In this document: in pieces, positions 1 to 5,185 of the stretch | Numbering within the stretch: the stretch's first letter is position 1 | How the letters are laid out: the number at the start of each line of letters is the position of its first letter | NCBI GenBank assembly: GCA_016288255.1 | Contig: JAEEYS010000171.1 | Span: 1-8,495 of the forward strand | From: Bacillota bacterium | GTDB lineage: Bacteria > Bacillota > Tb-RUG-66 | DNA length: 8,495 nucleotides | Direction of reading: 5' to 3' | Program-made: the position numbers and the translations under genes | The notes under the pieces: model-generated | What the model saw: only the letters and a program-made list of their open reading frames with translations | Database searches by the model: none | What the model was told of the DNA's origin: nothing

Positions 1-51
1 CTTGCACGAACAGAAGGCGGAGAATGGGAACTTTTGACTTGGGGATATTAG
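1..51 (+). CDS. C-terminal end of an unidentified upstream gene (partial)
   Basis: Frame 1 reads 16 codons from the window edge to TAG at 49-51, ending in the residues GEWELLTWGY. The protein cannot be identified from so short a tail. Two things favour a real gene end. The reading frame gives a plausible Trp/aromatic-rich terminus, and a + strand Rho-independent terminator follows about 60 bases later at 115-143, with no other + strand gene to serve. The other two forward frames also have short open stretches (frame 2 to about 37, frame 3 to about 93), so the frame choice is an inference and not certain. Confidence 0.4.
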   Translation, partial: LARTEGGEWELLTWGY

Positions 52-114
52 TTAGAAAGTCTCATTTCGGCTTGATGGATCAAAAGCCATGAACGAACGG
101 GCACAAAATAATTT

Positions 115-143
115 AAGCGGCGGGATCTTTTCCGTCGCTTTTT
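115..143 (+). terminator. Rho-independent terminator of the upstream gene
   Basis: AAGCGGCGG (115-123) pairs with CCGTCGCTT (132-140) through nine base pairs, one of them a G-T wobble, around the 8-base loop GATCTTTT. A run of five T (139-143) follows. It probably ends transcription of the partial gene whose stop is at 49-51. The stretch 144-240 is T-rich on this strand and I see no gene in it. Confidence 0.65.
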
Positions 144-240
144 ATTGCTCCGTATTGCAAAAATTTTTTGAAGCGTGATTTGGGGTTTGGCCTTGTTTTT
201 CGCTTTTTTCTTGTTTTTGAGAGAGATTTTTGGCAGATAC

Positions 241-269
241 TTTACTTGTGCGCAATAAAATAGTATACT
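241..269 (+). promoter_or_regulatory. Sigma-A type promoter of the radical SAM gene
   Basis: TTTACT (241-246) and TATACT (264-269) are separated by 17 bases, close to the TTGACA-N17-TATAAT consensus. The -10 box lies inside the perfect 10-base palindrome TAGTATACTA (261-270). The predicted transcription start, around 275-277, lies just past the GTG at 271, which argues that translation begins downstream at the ATG at 334. Confidence 0.6.
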
Positions 270-333
270 AGTGAATGACGAAACAGAAAAAAGCGAAAAG
301 GGTGAAAAGAAAGGGAGAAAGGAAGGACTTGAA

Positions 334-1455
334 ATGAACGGGGCGGAAAAAGAGTTTGATATCCAGGCGTATATGACAAAAGGGGTGGAACGCGTTGTGG
401 CGGACGCTGTCAAAGCGACGCTGAAAGACCCGAGAGAAAGCGCCTTTATGATAAAATTTGCCGCTGCCAGCCGAGCGGCATCCAAAAAACGGAAAAAAGC
501 GGAAGAAGAAGGGGAACATATCCCGCCGTTTTTGATTGCCAGCATCACAAGCAGATGCAATCTGCACTGCGCAGGGTGCTATTCCCGCTGTAACCACGCG
601 ACGGTGGACGCGGAACCGGTGGCGCAGCTGACAAGCGAAGAATGGTCCAAAATCTTTTGCGAGGCGGATGAAATGGGCGTGAGCTTTATTCTCTTGGCAG
701 GGGGAGAGCCTATGCTGCGCAGGGATATTATCGAAGCGGCGGGAAAAAGAAGCAATATCCTTTTTCCGATCTTTACCAACGGGACCTATATGGACGAACG
801 GTATTTTGACCTGTTTGACAAATGCCGCAACCTGATCCCTGTTATGAGTATCGAAGGGGAAAAAGAGATCACGGACGCCAGAAGGGGCGCCGGGATTTAT
901 GATAAACTGATCGGAAATATGGATGAGTTCCATCAAAGAGGCCTGATCTTCGGCGCTTCCATCACGGTGACAACGGAAAATGTGCGGGAAGTCTCATCCG
1001 ATGAATTTTTAAAGAAGCTGTCTGACAGAGGCTGCAAAGCTGTTATTTTTGTGGAATTTGTTCCTGTGACCGACGACAGCAAAGAGCTTGCGCCGGGAGA
1101 AGAGGAGCGGGAATATCTTCGCAAGGAGATCATGCGTCTTCGGGCGGAACATCCGGAAATGGTCTATATCTCTTTTCCGGGGGATGAAAAAAGCTCCGGA
1201 GGCTGTGTTGCGGCAGGGCGGGGATTTTTCCACATCAATTCCCATGGCGGAGCGGAACCTTGTCCTTTTTCACCCTATTCGGACAGCAACGTCAAAAACA
1301 CTTCTCTTCGTGAGGCAATGCATTCTCCCCTCTTTACCGCGTTGAGAAGCGGCGATATCCTGCTAGACGATCATGAAGGCGGATGTGTCCTTTATGAAAA
1401 ACGAGAACAGGTGGAAGCGCTGCTCGCTCAAAGCGGAGCATGCCGAAACGAATAA
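334..1455 (+). CDS. Radical SAM protein with Twitch-like (truncated SPASM) C-terminal domain
   Basis: A 373-residue cytosolic radical SAM enzyme. Residues 75-82 hold the CNLHCAGC motif (CX3CX2C), which binds the [4Fe-4S] cluster that cleaves S-adenosylmethionine. A fourth Cys lies at 86. The SAM-binding GGEP follows at 123-126. The C-terminal part has C291-X13-G-X4-C310, the first half of a SPASM motif, then C351 and C370. The CX2CX5CX3C block of a full SPASM domain is missing, so one auxiliary cluster (Twitch-like) is likelier than two. The substrate is unknown, and no credible precursor-peptide gene lies beside it. I chose the ATG at 334 because GGAAGG (321-326) sits 7 bases upstream and the promoter -10 box overlaps the region before the alternative GTG at 271. 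That GTG would add 21 highly charged residues. The gene stands alone between a promoter and a terminator. Family assignment is firm; the peptide- or cofactor-modifying role is inference. Confidence 0.9.
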   Translation: MNGAEKEFDIQAYMTKGVERVVADAVKATLKDPRESAFMIKFAAASRAASKKRKKAEEEGEHIPPFLIASITSRCNLHCAGCYSRCNHATVDAEPVAQLTSEEWSKIFCEADEMGVSFILLAGGEPMLRRDIIEAAGKRSNILFPIFTNGTYMDERYFDLFDKCRNLIPVMSIEGEKEITDARRGAGIYDKLIGNMDEFHQRGLIFGASITVTTENVREVSSDEFLKKLSDRGCKAVIFVEFVPVTDDSKELAPGEEEREYLRKEIMRLRAEHPEMVYISFPGDEKSSGGCVAAGRGFFHINSHGGAEPCPFSPYSDSNVKNTSLREAMHSPLFTALRSGDILLDDHEGGCVLYEKREQVEALLAQSGACRNE

Positions 1456-1466
1456 AAATAAGATGA

Positions 1467-1511
1467 AAAATCAAAAAGAGAGCAGACTTGATCTGCTCTC
1501 TTTTTGATTTT
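1467..1511. terminator. Strong bidirectional terminator between convergent genes
   Basis: A 20-bp perfect stem, 1467-1486 against 1492-1511, encloses the 5-base loop CTTGA. The core arm is AAAAAGAGAGCAGA. The arms are A-rich on the left and T-rich on the right, so either transcript ends in a U-rich stretch. It serves the radical SAM gene from the left and the ATPase gene arriving on the minus strand from the right. TGCCGAAA (1441-1448), inside the end of the radical SAM gene, can also pair with TTTCGGCA (1509-1516) as an outer arm. Confidence 0.9.
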
Positions 1512-1518
1512 CGGCAAA

Positions 1519-1585
1519 GGCAAAAGGGTTACCTGTTTTGATACGCTTCACGGCAAAAGGGTTTTGCTTCCCGTTTTGGCGTATC
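1519..1585. repeat. Short direct repeats and an imperfect hairpin in the intergenic region
   Basis: GGCAAAAGGGTT occurs at 1519-1530 and again at 1552-1563, and each copy is followed shortly by a CGTTTTG- or TGTTTTG-like tail. The second copy lies in an imperfect hairpin. GATACGC (1540-1546) pairs with GCGTATC (1579-1585), ACG (1550-1552) with CGT (1572-1574), and GCAAAA (1553-1558) with TTTTGC (1562-1567). It lies downstream of the ATPase gene stop, so in the ATPase mRNA it would form part of the 3' untranslated region. Its function is unknown. It could be a remnant of a small dispersed repeat. Confidence 0.5.
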
Positions 1586-1605
1586 GTGATTTTATAAAAA
1601 CGCTT

Positions 1606-2325
1606 TTATTCCAATAAGTATTTTAAGAACCGTTCCGGCGCGTCAAGAAATTGCTTTGTCAGCCTGTAATGCTCCGTTTCCCGATAGGGGACCTCTTCGA
1701 TCCCGTCATCTGAAAACTGCAAAATGGAAGCTTTCGGATAAGCTAGCAAAATAGGGGAATGGGTAGCGATGATGAACTGCGAATCCCGTTTGACCAGATC
1801 ATGGATCGCCGAAAGCAGGCCCAGGACCTTTTGCGGCGACAAGACCGCGTCCGGCTCATCCAGGAGATAAAGACCTTTTCCTTCAAACCGGTTTATGATA
1901 AGGGATAAAAAGGATTCTCCGTGAGATTGCTCATGAAAAGATACACCGCCGTATCGGGCAAGGTCGCTGGTTTCATCCAGATAGCTCGCGGCATTATAAA
2001 AACTTTCCGCCCGAAGAAAAAAGCTGTCTTTGGGCAAGGTCGTTTTGATCGTTGTAAGGAACTGATACAGCTCGGAATGGGAATCACGGGTCGAAAAGGA
2101 AAAGTCTTTGGAGCCGCCTTCCGCATTTAATCCGGATGCGACGGCGATGGCTTCCAAAAGGGTGGATTTTCCCGTTCCGTTTTCGCCCACAAAAAAGGTG
2201 ACCGGTTTTGAAAATTGCAGCTGCTCCATAGCGGATAAATGTTTGATCAGCGGCAAATGGGACAAATAGGAATCGGAAGGTGGCATTTCACGGAGCCGCA
2301 CGCCGGTAATGTAGTTTTCACGCAT
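1606..2325 (-). CDS. Stand-alone ABC/RecF-like ATP-binding protein (predicted ATPase)
   Basis: A 239-residue soluble ATPase with the full ABC-type nucleotide-binding set. Walker A is GENGTGKST at 47-55, a SHGES signature loop lies at 134-138, Walker B GLYLLDEPD at 151-159, and the switch His in ATHSP at 189. No membrane segments are present. There is no long coiled coil between the Walker A and signature motifs, so it resembles the small COG3910-type predicted ATPases more than SbcC or Rad50. There is also no TOPRIM domain, unlike OLD nucleases. The cellular role is not known to me. I start at the ATG at 2325, with AGAGG about 8 bases upstream. The TTG at 2331 would lie almost on top of that ribosome binding site. 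It is a single-gene unit with its own promoter at 2371-2399. No transporter or nuclease partner lies beside it, so neither transport nor defence is supported. Confidence 0.85.
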   Translation of the reverse strand: MRENYITGVRLREMPPSDSYLSHLPLIKHLSAMEQLQFSKPVTFFVGENGTGKSTLLEAIAVASGLNAEGGSKDFSFSTRDSHSELYQFLTTIKTTLPKDSFFLRAESFYNAASYLDETSDLARYGGVSFHEQSHGESFLSLIINRFEGKGLYLLDEPDAVLSPQKVLGLLSAIHDLVKRDSQFIIATHSPILLAYPKASILQFSDDGIEEVPYRETEHYRLTKQFLDAPERFLKYLLE

Positions 2326-2370
2326 AGACAAGACCTCTTTGCTTTGATTTTGATCGGTTTTATTGAGCCG

Positions 2371-2399
2371 AGTATATCATTATTTTAAAAGGGAATCAA
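2371..2399 (-). promoter_or_regulatory. Promoter of the ATPase gene
   Basis: Reading the minus strand, TTGATT (2394-2399) and TATACT (2371-2376) are spaced by exactly 17 bases, a near-consensus housekeeping promoter about 45 bases before the ATG at 2325. The -35 box begins only about 6 bases after the U-tract of the preceding terminator. Confidence 0.7.
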
Positions 2400-2404
2400 G
2401 CAGG

Positions 2405-2459
2405 ATAAAAAACCCACTACAGCGCTTTCTTGGAAGAAAGCGGATATAGTGGGTCGTTT
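2405..2459. terminator. Rho-independent terminator of the glucosaminidase gene
   Basis: CCCACTA (2413-2419) pairs with TAGTGGG (2447-2453). Inside it, CGCTTTCTT (2423-2431) pairs perfectly with AAGAAAGCG (2434-2442) around a GG loop. Read on the minus strand, the hairpin is followed by TTTTTTAT (2405-2412), which fits termination of the gene ending at 2523. A T-run after the hairpin on the + strand makes it potentially bidirectional. It would stop readthrough into the ATPase promoter. Confidence 0.85.
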
Positions 2460-2522
2460 TTCAGATCAAGTATTTCTTTGTGGAATTGATATCATATAAG
2501 ACACTTTTCCTGTTTTCGTTTT

Positions 2523-3590
2523 TTATCTCATATCCAGCATAGGCTTTAAGAAATGAAGCAGGATGCTTTCTCCGTATGTTGAATTGGGAGCCCATTTGGC
2601 GCCCAGTTCCAATACAGTGGTAACGGTACCGGCCCAAGGCATTTTGACGACGGAAGCATACCGCCCATGAGTCTCTCCGATGGGATCGAGCCCCACATAA
2701 GCGGACATGTGATTGAAATGGGCCCGCACACCGTCTTCCATGGTGGCGAATGTTTCATGATCTTCCTGTCTGTCTCCGTTTTGACCGTAAACTTTGATCC
2801 CGGCAAAGTTGTTCTGTTCCGCTTTGACAACACCGGTATATTTGCCGAAATTGGTTTCTTTTGCGGACTGCGCGTATAAAACTTCCGGACGGATACCCGT
2901 GAGTTTTCCGTATTTCCAATACAGAGGCGCCGCTTCCAAAAACAGATCTGCCGCGCCTTTGGATTTGGCCCATTTGATGGCTGTTTCCAAAGAGACCAAT
3001 GATGTTCCCACTATTCTTTGATCGATTCCTTGATAATAATAATTTGGACTAACTCCCAAAAGAGGATTTCCTCCGTTTTCATCGTCTTTAGAAGGATATT
3101 CAACAACAGGCGCTACATACTTTTTAATGGTCACAGTCTTGGTTTTTGCTTCCCACAGCACATCCGCTTTCAAAACTTCGGAAACGAATCGCAAAGGCAC
3201 CAGCGTGGTATCCTTTACCAAAACCGGCGCGGTATCGGACACAAGGAGAAGATCATTGACTGTGACTTCTTTTTTACCGATGACAAGAGTCAACGAGGTT
3301 TGGTCATCATGGGCTTTGATGGTCTTGCTTTGGGCGATATAGTCCACGTTCATTTGGAACGCTTCGAAAATAGCGCGGAAAGGGACCATACAGCGGTCAT
3401 TGATGATAATAGGCGGGACTCTTGTTTCCAACAAACTGCCGTCTATATAGACCTTGATTCCGTCTTCCTCTGATTTTGCGGCTTCTTTCCCGAACGCTGC
3501 TACGCTAAAAGAAAGGAGAAGCAAAAAACACAGGAAAAGGGAAACGATTTTTTTTATGGATCGACCGGATCGGTTTTGTCTTTCTTTCAT
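2523..3590 (-). CDS. Secreted copper-amine-oxidase-N domain / glucosaminidase (cell-wall hydrolase)
   Basis: A 355-residue exported protein. A basic N-terminus and hydrophobic core (about 14-33) form a Sec signal peptide, probably cleaved near AFG-KEA (34/35). Residues about 45-158 match the copper amine oxidase N-terminal-like domain, with two copies of the (M/L)VPxR(A/F) pattern (69-73 and 130-135). In Bacillota this domain is common on surface proteins and does not mean oxidase activity. Residues about 200-355 resemble a glucosaminidase (PF01832/GH73) that cuts the peptidoglycan glycan chain. The likely catalytic acid is E245 in AKETNFG, followed by NNFAGIK. The role is probably wall remodelling or autolysis. 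I start at the ATG at 3590, with GGTGA five bases upstream. GTG at 3599 or ATG at 3602 are possible alternatives. An open frame continues to 3668, but that start would precede the predicted transcription start. There is no LPXTG or lipobox. Confidence 0.88.
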   Translation of the reverse strand: MKERQNRSGRSIKKIVSLFLCFLLLLSFSVAAFGKEAAKSEEDGIKVYIDGSLLETRVPPIIINDRCMVPFRAIFEAFQMNVDYIAQSKTIKAHDDQTSLTLVIGKKEVTVNDLLLVSDTAPVLVKDTTLVPLRFVSEVLKADVLWEAKTKTVTIKKYVAPVVEYPSKDDENGGNPLLGVSPNYYYQGIDQRIVGTSLVSLETAIKWAKSKGAADLFLEAAPLYWKYGKLTGIRPEVLYAQSAKETNFGKYTGVVKAEQNNFAGIKVYGQNGDRQEDHETFATMEDGVRAHFNHMSAYVGLDPIGETHGRYASVVKMPWAGTVTTVLELGAKWAPNSTYGESILLHFLKPMLDMR

Positions 3591-3629
3591 ATCTTTCACC
3601 ATATCCCTTTTGCATTCATAAATTATAGT

Positions 3630-3668
3630 AGTATAGTCTAGTATAAAATAATTTCTCAAAAAGGACAA
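3630..3668 (-). promoter_or_regulatory. Promoter region of the glucosaminidase gene, with tandem TATACT boxes
   Basis: On the minus strand, TTGAGA (3654-3659) lies 18 bases before TATACT (3630-3635). A second TATACT (3640-3645) has TTGTCC (3663-3668) 17 bases before it, and a consensus TATAAT sits at 3622-3627. The two TATACTA units form a direct repeat 10 bases apart, one helical turn. Which box is used cannot be told from sequence. All of them place the transcription start downstream of the farthest in-frame start at 3668. Confidence 0.5.
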
Positions 3669-3750
3669 CTTTTTTTTGCTCTAAGGGGGAAATTTGTAAT
3701 AAAACCGCAATAAAAACCAAGAAAAGACAAGAAAAGAAAGGAAAAAAACG

Positions 3751-4083
3751 ATGAAACGAAAATTGGATAAAAGGAAAGGAAGGGGAAAGGAACCGGAGAA
3801 AAAGATCACTTTTGCCGCCTACCAAGCGGAAAAAGAAGCGGGAGTGCCTTTTTATCTGCTGGATATCAGAGAGCCGGAAGCGTATCGGGCTTTTCATCTG
3901 GAAGGGGCGGTCAATATCCCTATGGGGAAAATAGGCGATCATTTGCAGACGTTCCCGAAAAACAAAAAGATCCTGGTCATTTGCGAAAAGGGGATCCGGG
4001 CGGAACAGATCACAAAGATCCTGACTCTGCTGGGGTATCAAGCCGTGACTTTGACGGGCGGGATGCAAAACGGGCTTTCTTAA
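3751..4083 (+). CDS. Single-domain rhodanese-like sulfurtransferase
   Basis: A 110-residue cytosolic protein with a lysine/arginine-rich N-terminus (1-18) and one rhodanese fold (about 19-108). The LLDIREPEAY segment has the conserved D38 and R40, and the six-residue active-site loop CEKGIR starts with the persulfide-forming C78. A TGGMQ segment (102-106) is typical of the C-terminus of single-domain rhodaneses. Such proteins transfer sulfane sulfur to thiols or cyanide; the physiological acceptor here is unknown. There is no signal peptide or membrane helix. The ribosome binding site is the AAAGGA stretch before ATG 3751. It is transcribed divergently from the glucosaminidase gene across about 150 bases. 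The best forward promoter I can see, TTGCTC (3677) with TAAAAC (3700), is weak. No convincing terminator follows, so some readthrough into the membrane protein gene at 4242 is possible. Confidence 0.88.
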   Translation: MKRKLDKRKGRGKEPEKKITFAAYQAEKEAGVPFYLLDIREPEAYRAFHLEGAVNIPMGKIGDHLQTFPKNKKILVICEKGIRAEQITKILTLLGYQAVTLTGGMQNGLS

Positions 4084-4178
4084 AAGCGGCTCTGTTAAAA
4101 AAGAGACTGCCTTTTCTTTTTGATAAAAAAGGCGTCAGGCAAAATAAAATCGGGAGAATTTCGGAAAAGACTATGAAA

Positions 4179-4211
4179 ATTTTATCTTTCCTGCTATAGT
4201 ATAGATAAAAT
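4179..4211 (+). promoter_or_regulatory. Extended -10 promoter of the Lit gene, flanked by an inverted repeat
   Basis: TGCTATAGT (4192-4200) is an extended -10 element; no good -35 is visible 17 bases upstream, which such promoters tolerate. The box sits between the arms of an 8-base inverted repeat, ATTTTATC (4179-4186) and GATAAAAT (4204-4211), separated by 17 bases. The symmetry could be a repressor operator or chance in AT-rich DNA. The rest of 4084-4241 holds a weak GCCTTTT/AAAAGGC hairpin (4109-4133) without a T-run. Confidence 0.5.
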
Positions 4212-4241
4212 AAAATTTAAAAAAGCACTATGTGAGGGCAT

Positions 4242-4988
4242 ATGATAGGACGTAAAATCGGATACGGACTTTTTGTCATCATATTATCCGTCTGTTTGTT
4301 TTTCTTTGTGATGTCGACGGCGCTGCACGCGGTGATGTATGACAGTCATTTCATCAACAATTTATATGTCAAGTATGACGCGAGCAAAAACACCGGGATC
4401 TCCATGGAAGAGATCACCAAGGTCAGCGATAATCTGTTTCGCTATCTGCGGTTTGAAACAGATGACCCCAACACCTTGGTAAAGGACGAAAAGGGAGGTC
4501 AGATGCTGTTTTTGAACGAGCGGGAATTAAGCCATATGAAAGACGTGAAAACGCTGTTTTTGATCAAACGGTATGTACAGATCATAACAGGCGTCATCTT
4601 GCTTTTATCTCTCTTTGGGATCTACTGGTACGATAAAAAACAGGGATACGGGAGAAGAAGAAGGAATTCGGTGCTGCTTTTTGCCGTTTTGGGGAGTTTC
4701 GTGCTGCTTTTTGTACTGTTCTTATTGAGCCGTATCGATTTTTCCAAAGCGTTCATCGCGTTTCATAAGCTGCTGTTTGACAATGATCTTTGGCAGCTGT
4801 CTCCCGCGAGGGACCGATTGATCAATATGCTGCCGGAAGGGTATTTCTTTGATATCCTTTTCCGCACGATCCTCCTTGCGGTGGTGATCTTGGTGATCCT
4901 CCTTGTGATCGGGATCATAAAACAAAAAGGGAAACGGCGGTATCAAAGAAGGTCCGGAACATCCTACAAATGGATCGGGATCAACTGA
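4242..4988 (+). CDS. lit: Lipoprotein intramolecular transacylase, Lit family (DUF1461/TIGR01906)
   Basis: A 248-residue membrane protein with four hydrophobic helices at about 7-29, 112-130, 143-163 and 204-227. A large extracytoplasmic loop lies between the first and second helices, and the C-terminal tail is basic (229-237). The pattern matches the TIGR01906/DUF1461 family: ERELSHMKDVK with H98, and the FHKLLFDNDLW block with H175, followed by a D-RLINMLPEG-FF segment. Members characterised in Bacillota (Lit) move an acyl chain within diacylglyceryl lipoproteins to the N-terminal cysteine, giving lyso-form lipoproteins. Two conserved histidines are important, and H98 and H175 are my candidates. 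This can alter Toll-like receptor 2 recognition. The start ATG follows GTGAGGG (4232-4238). It has its own extended -10 promoter and a likely terminator at 5047-5086. Family membership is by recall of conserved motifs; the activity in this organism is inference. Confidence 0.8.
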   Translation: MIGRKIGYGLFVIILSVCLFFFVMSTALHAVMYDSHFINNLYVKYDASKNTGISMEEITKVSDNLFRYLRFETDDPNTLVKDEKGGQMLFLNERELSHMKDVKTLFLIKRYVQIITGVILLLSLFGIYWYDKKQGYGRRRRNSVLLFAVLGSFVLLFVLFLLSRIDFSKAFIAFHKLLFDNDLWQLSPARDRLINMLPEGYFFDILFRTILLAVVILVILLVIGIIKQKGKRRYQRRSGTSYKWIGIN

Positions 4989-5046
4989 AGATTATACCAA
5001 AACCACTGATTTTGTTACAATTCCTTTTCTCTATGCACATGGAGAG

Positions 5047-5086
5047 AAGCGGACCTCCGCTATTTGGTGGGGGGATCGCTTTTTTT
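5047..5086 (+). terminator. Probable terminator of the Lit gene
   Basis: AAGCG (5047-5051) can pair with CGCTT (5077-5081), and CCTCC inside it with GGGGG (one G-T wobble), followed by a T-run through 5086. A competing small hairpin, AGCGG-ACCT-CCGCT, uses the same left arm. The stem is imperfect, so the call is moderate. Confidence 0.5.
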
Positions 5087-5110
5087 GGTGTCTATAGAGA
5101 AAAGGATTTT

Positions 5111-5139
5111 TTGTATCCGGCTCATAAAAATGGTAAAAT
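5111..5139 (+). promoter_or_regulatory. Promoter of the oligoendopeptidase gene
   Basis: TTGTAT (5111-5116) is 17 bases from TAAAAT (5134-5139), and the -10 box is preceded by TGG, giving an extended -10. The transcription start should fall near 5146, about 40 bases before ATG 5186. Confidence 0.7.
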
Positions 5140-5174
5140 AGAGAAAATACTAAAGAAAAAAGAAATAAGAATCG

Positions 5175-5181
5175 GGTGATC
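5175..5181 (+). promoter_or_regulatory. Shifted Shine-Dalgarno site GGTGATC before pepF
   Basis: GGTGATC lies four bases before ATG 5186. It matches seven bases of the sequence complementary to the 16S rRNA 3' end (AAAGGAGGTGATC) but uses the distal half in place of the usual AGGAGG. It decides the start, since no AGGAGG is present upstream. Confidence 0.6.
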
Positions 5182-5185
5182 GAAT

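Noticed and set aside
69..88. Small hairpin GGCTTGAT/ATCAAAAGCC.
   Set aside because: It is short, bulged, and without a T-run; the real terminator is 27 bases farther on.
89..178. A 29-codon + strand open frame (MNERAQNN... ending FFEA) upstream of the radical SAM gene, considered as a precursor peptide.
   Set aside because: It has no ribosome binding site, runs through the terminator hairpin at 115-143, and lies before the radical SAM promoter, so it would not be co-transcribed.
48..560. A long minus-strand open frame over the region before and inside the radical SAM gene.
   Set aside because: It overlaps the strongly supported radical SAM gene antisense, is low-complexity (Ser/Phe/Lys-rich), and has no recognisable domain.
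268..936. A 222-codon minus-strand open frame opposite the radical SAM gene.
   Set aside because: It is the antisense shadow of a purine-rich gene; its Phe/Arg/His-rich composition and lack of motifs argue against coding.
1606..2325. The ATPase as part of an anti-phage (OLD/Gabija- or retron-type) system.
   Set aside because: No TOPRIM domain, nuclease, helicase or reverse transcriptase in the gene or next to it, and no mobile-element signs around it.
4109..4133. GCCTTTT/AAAAGGC hairpin after the rhodanese gene, considered as its terminator.
   Set aside because: Only seven AT-rich base pairs, an 11-base loop, and no T-run after the right arm.
5034..5179. A short + strand open frame (MHMERSGPP...) between the Lit and pepF genes.
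   Set aside because: No ribosome binding site, and it overlaps the Lit terminator and the pepF promoter.
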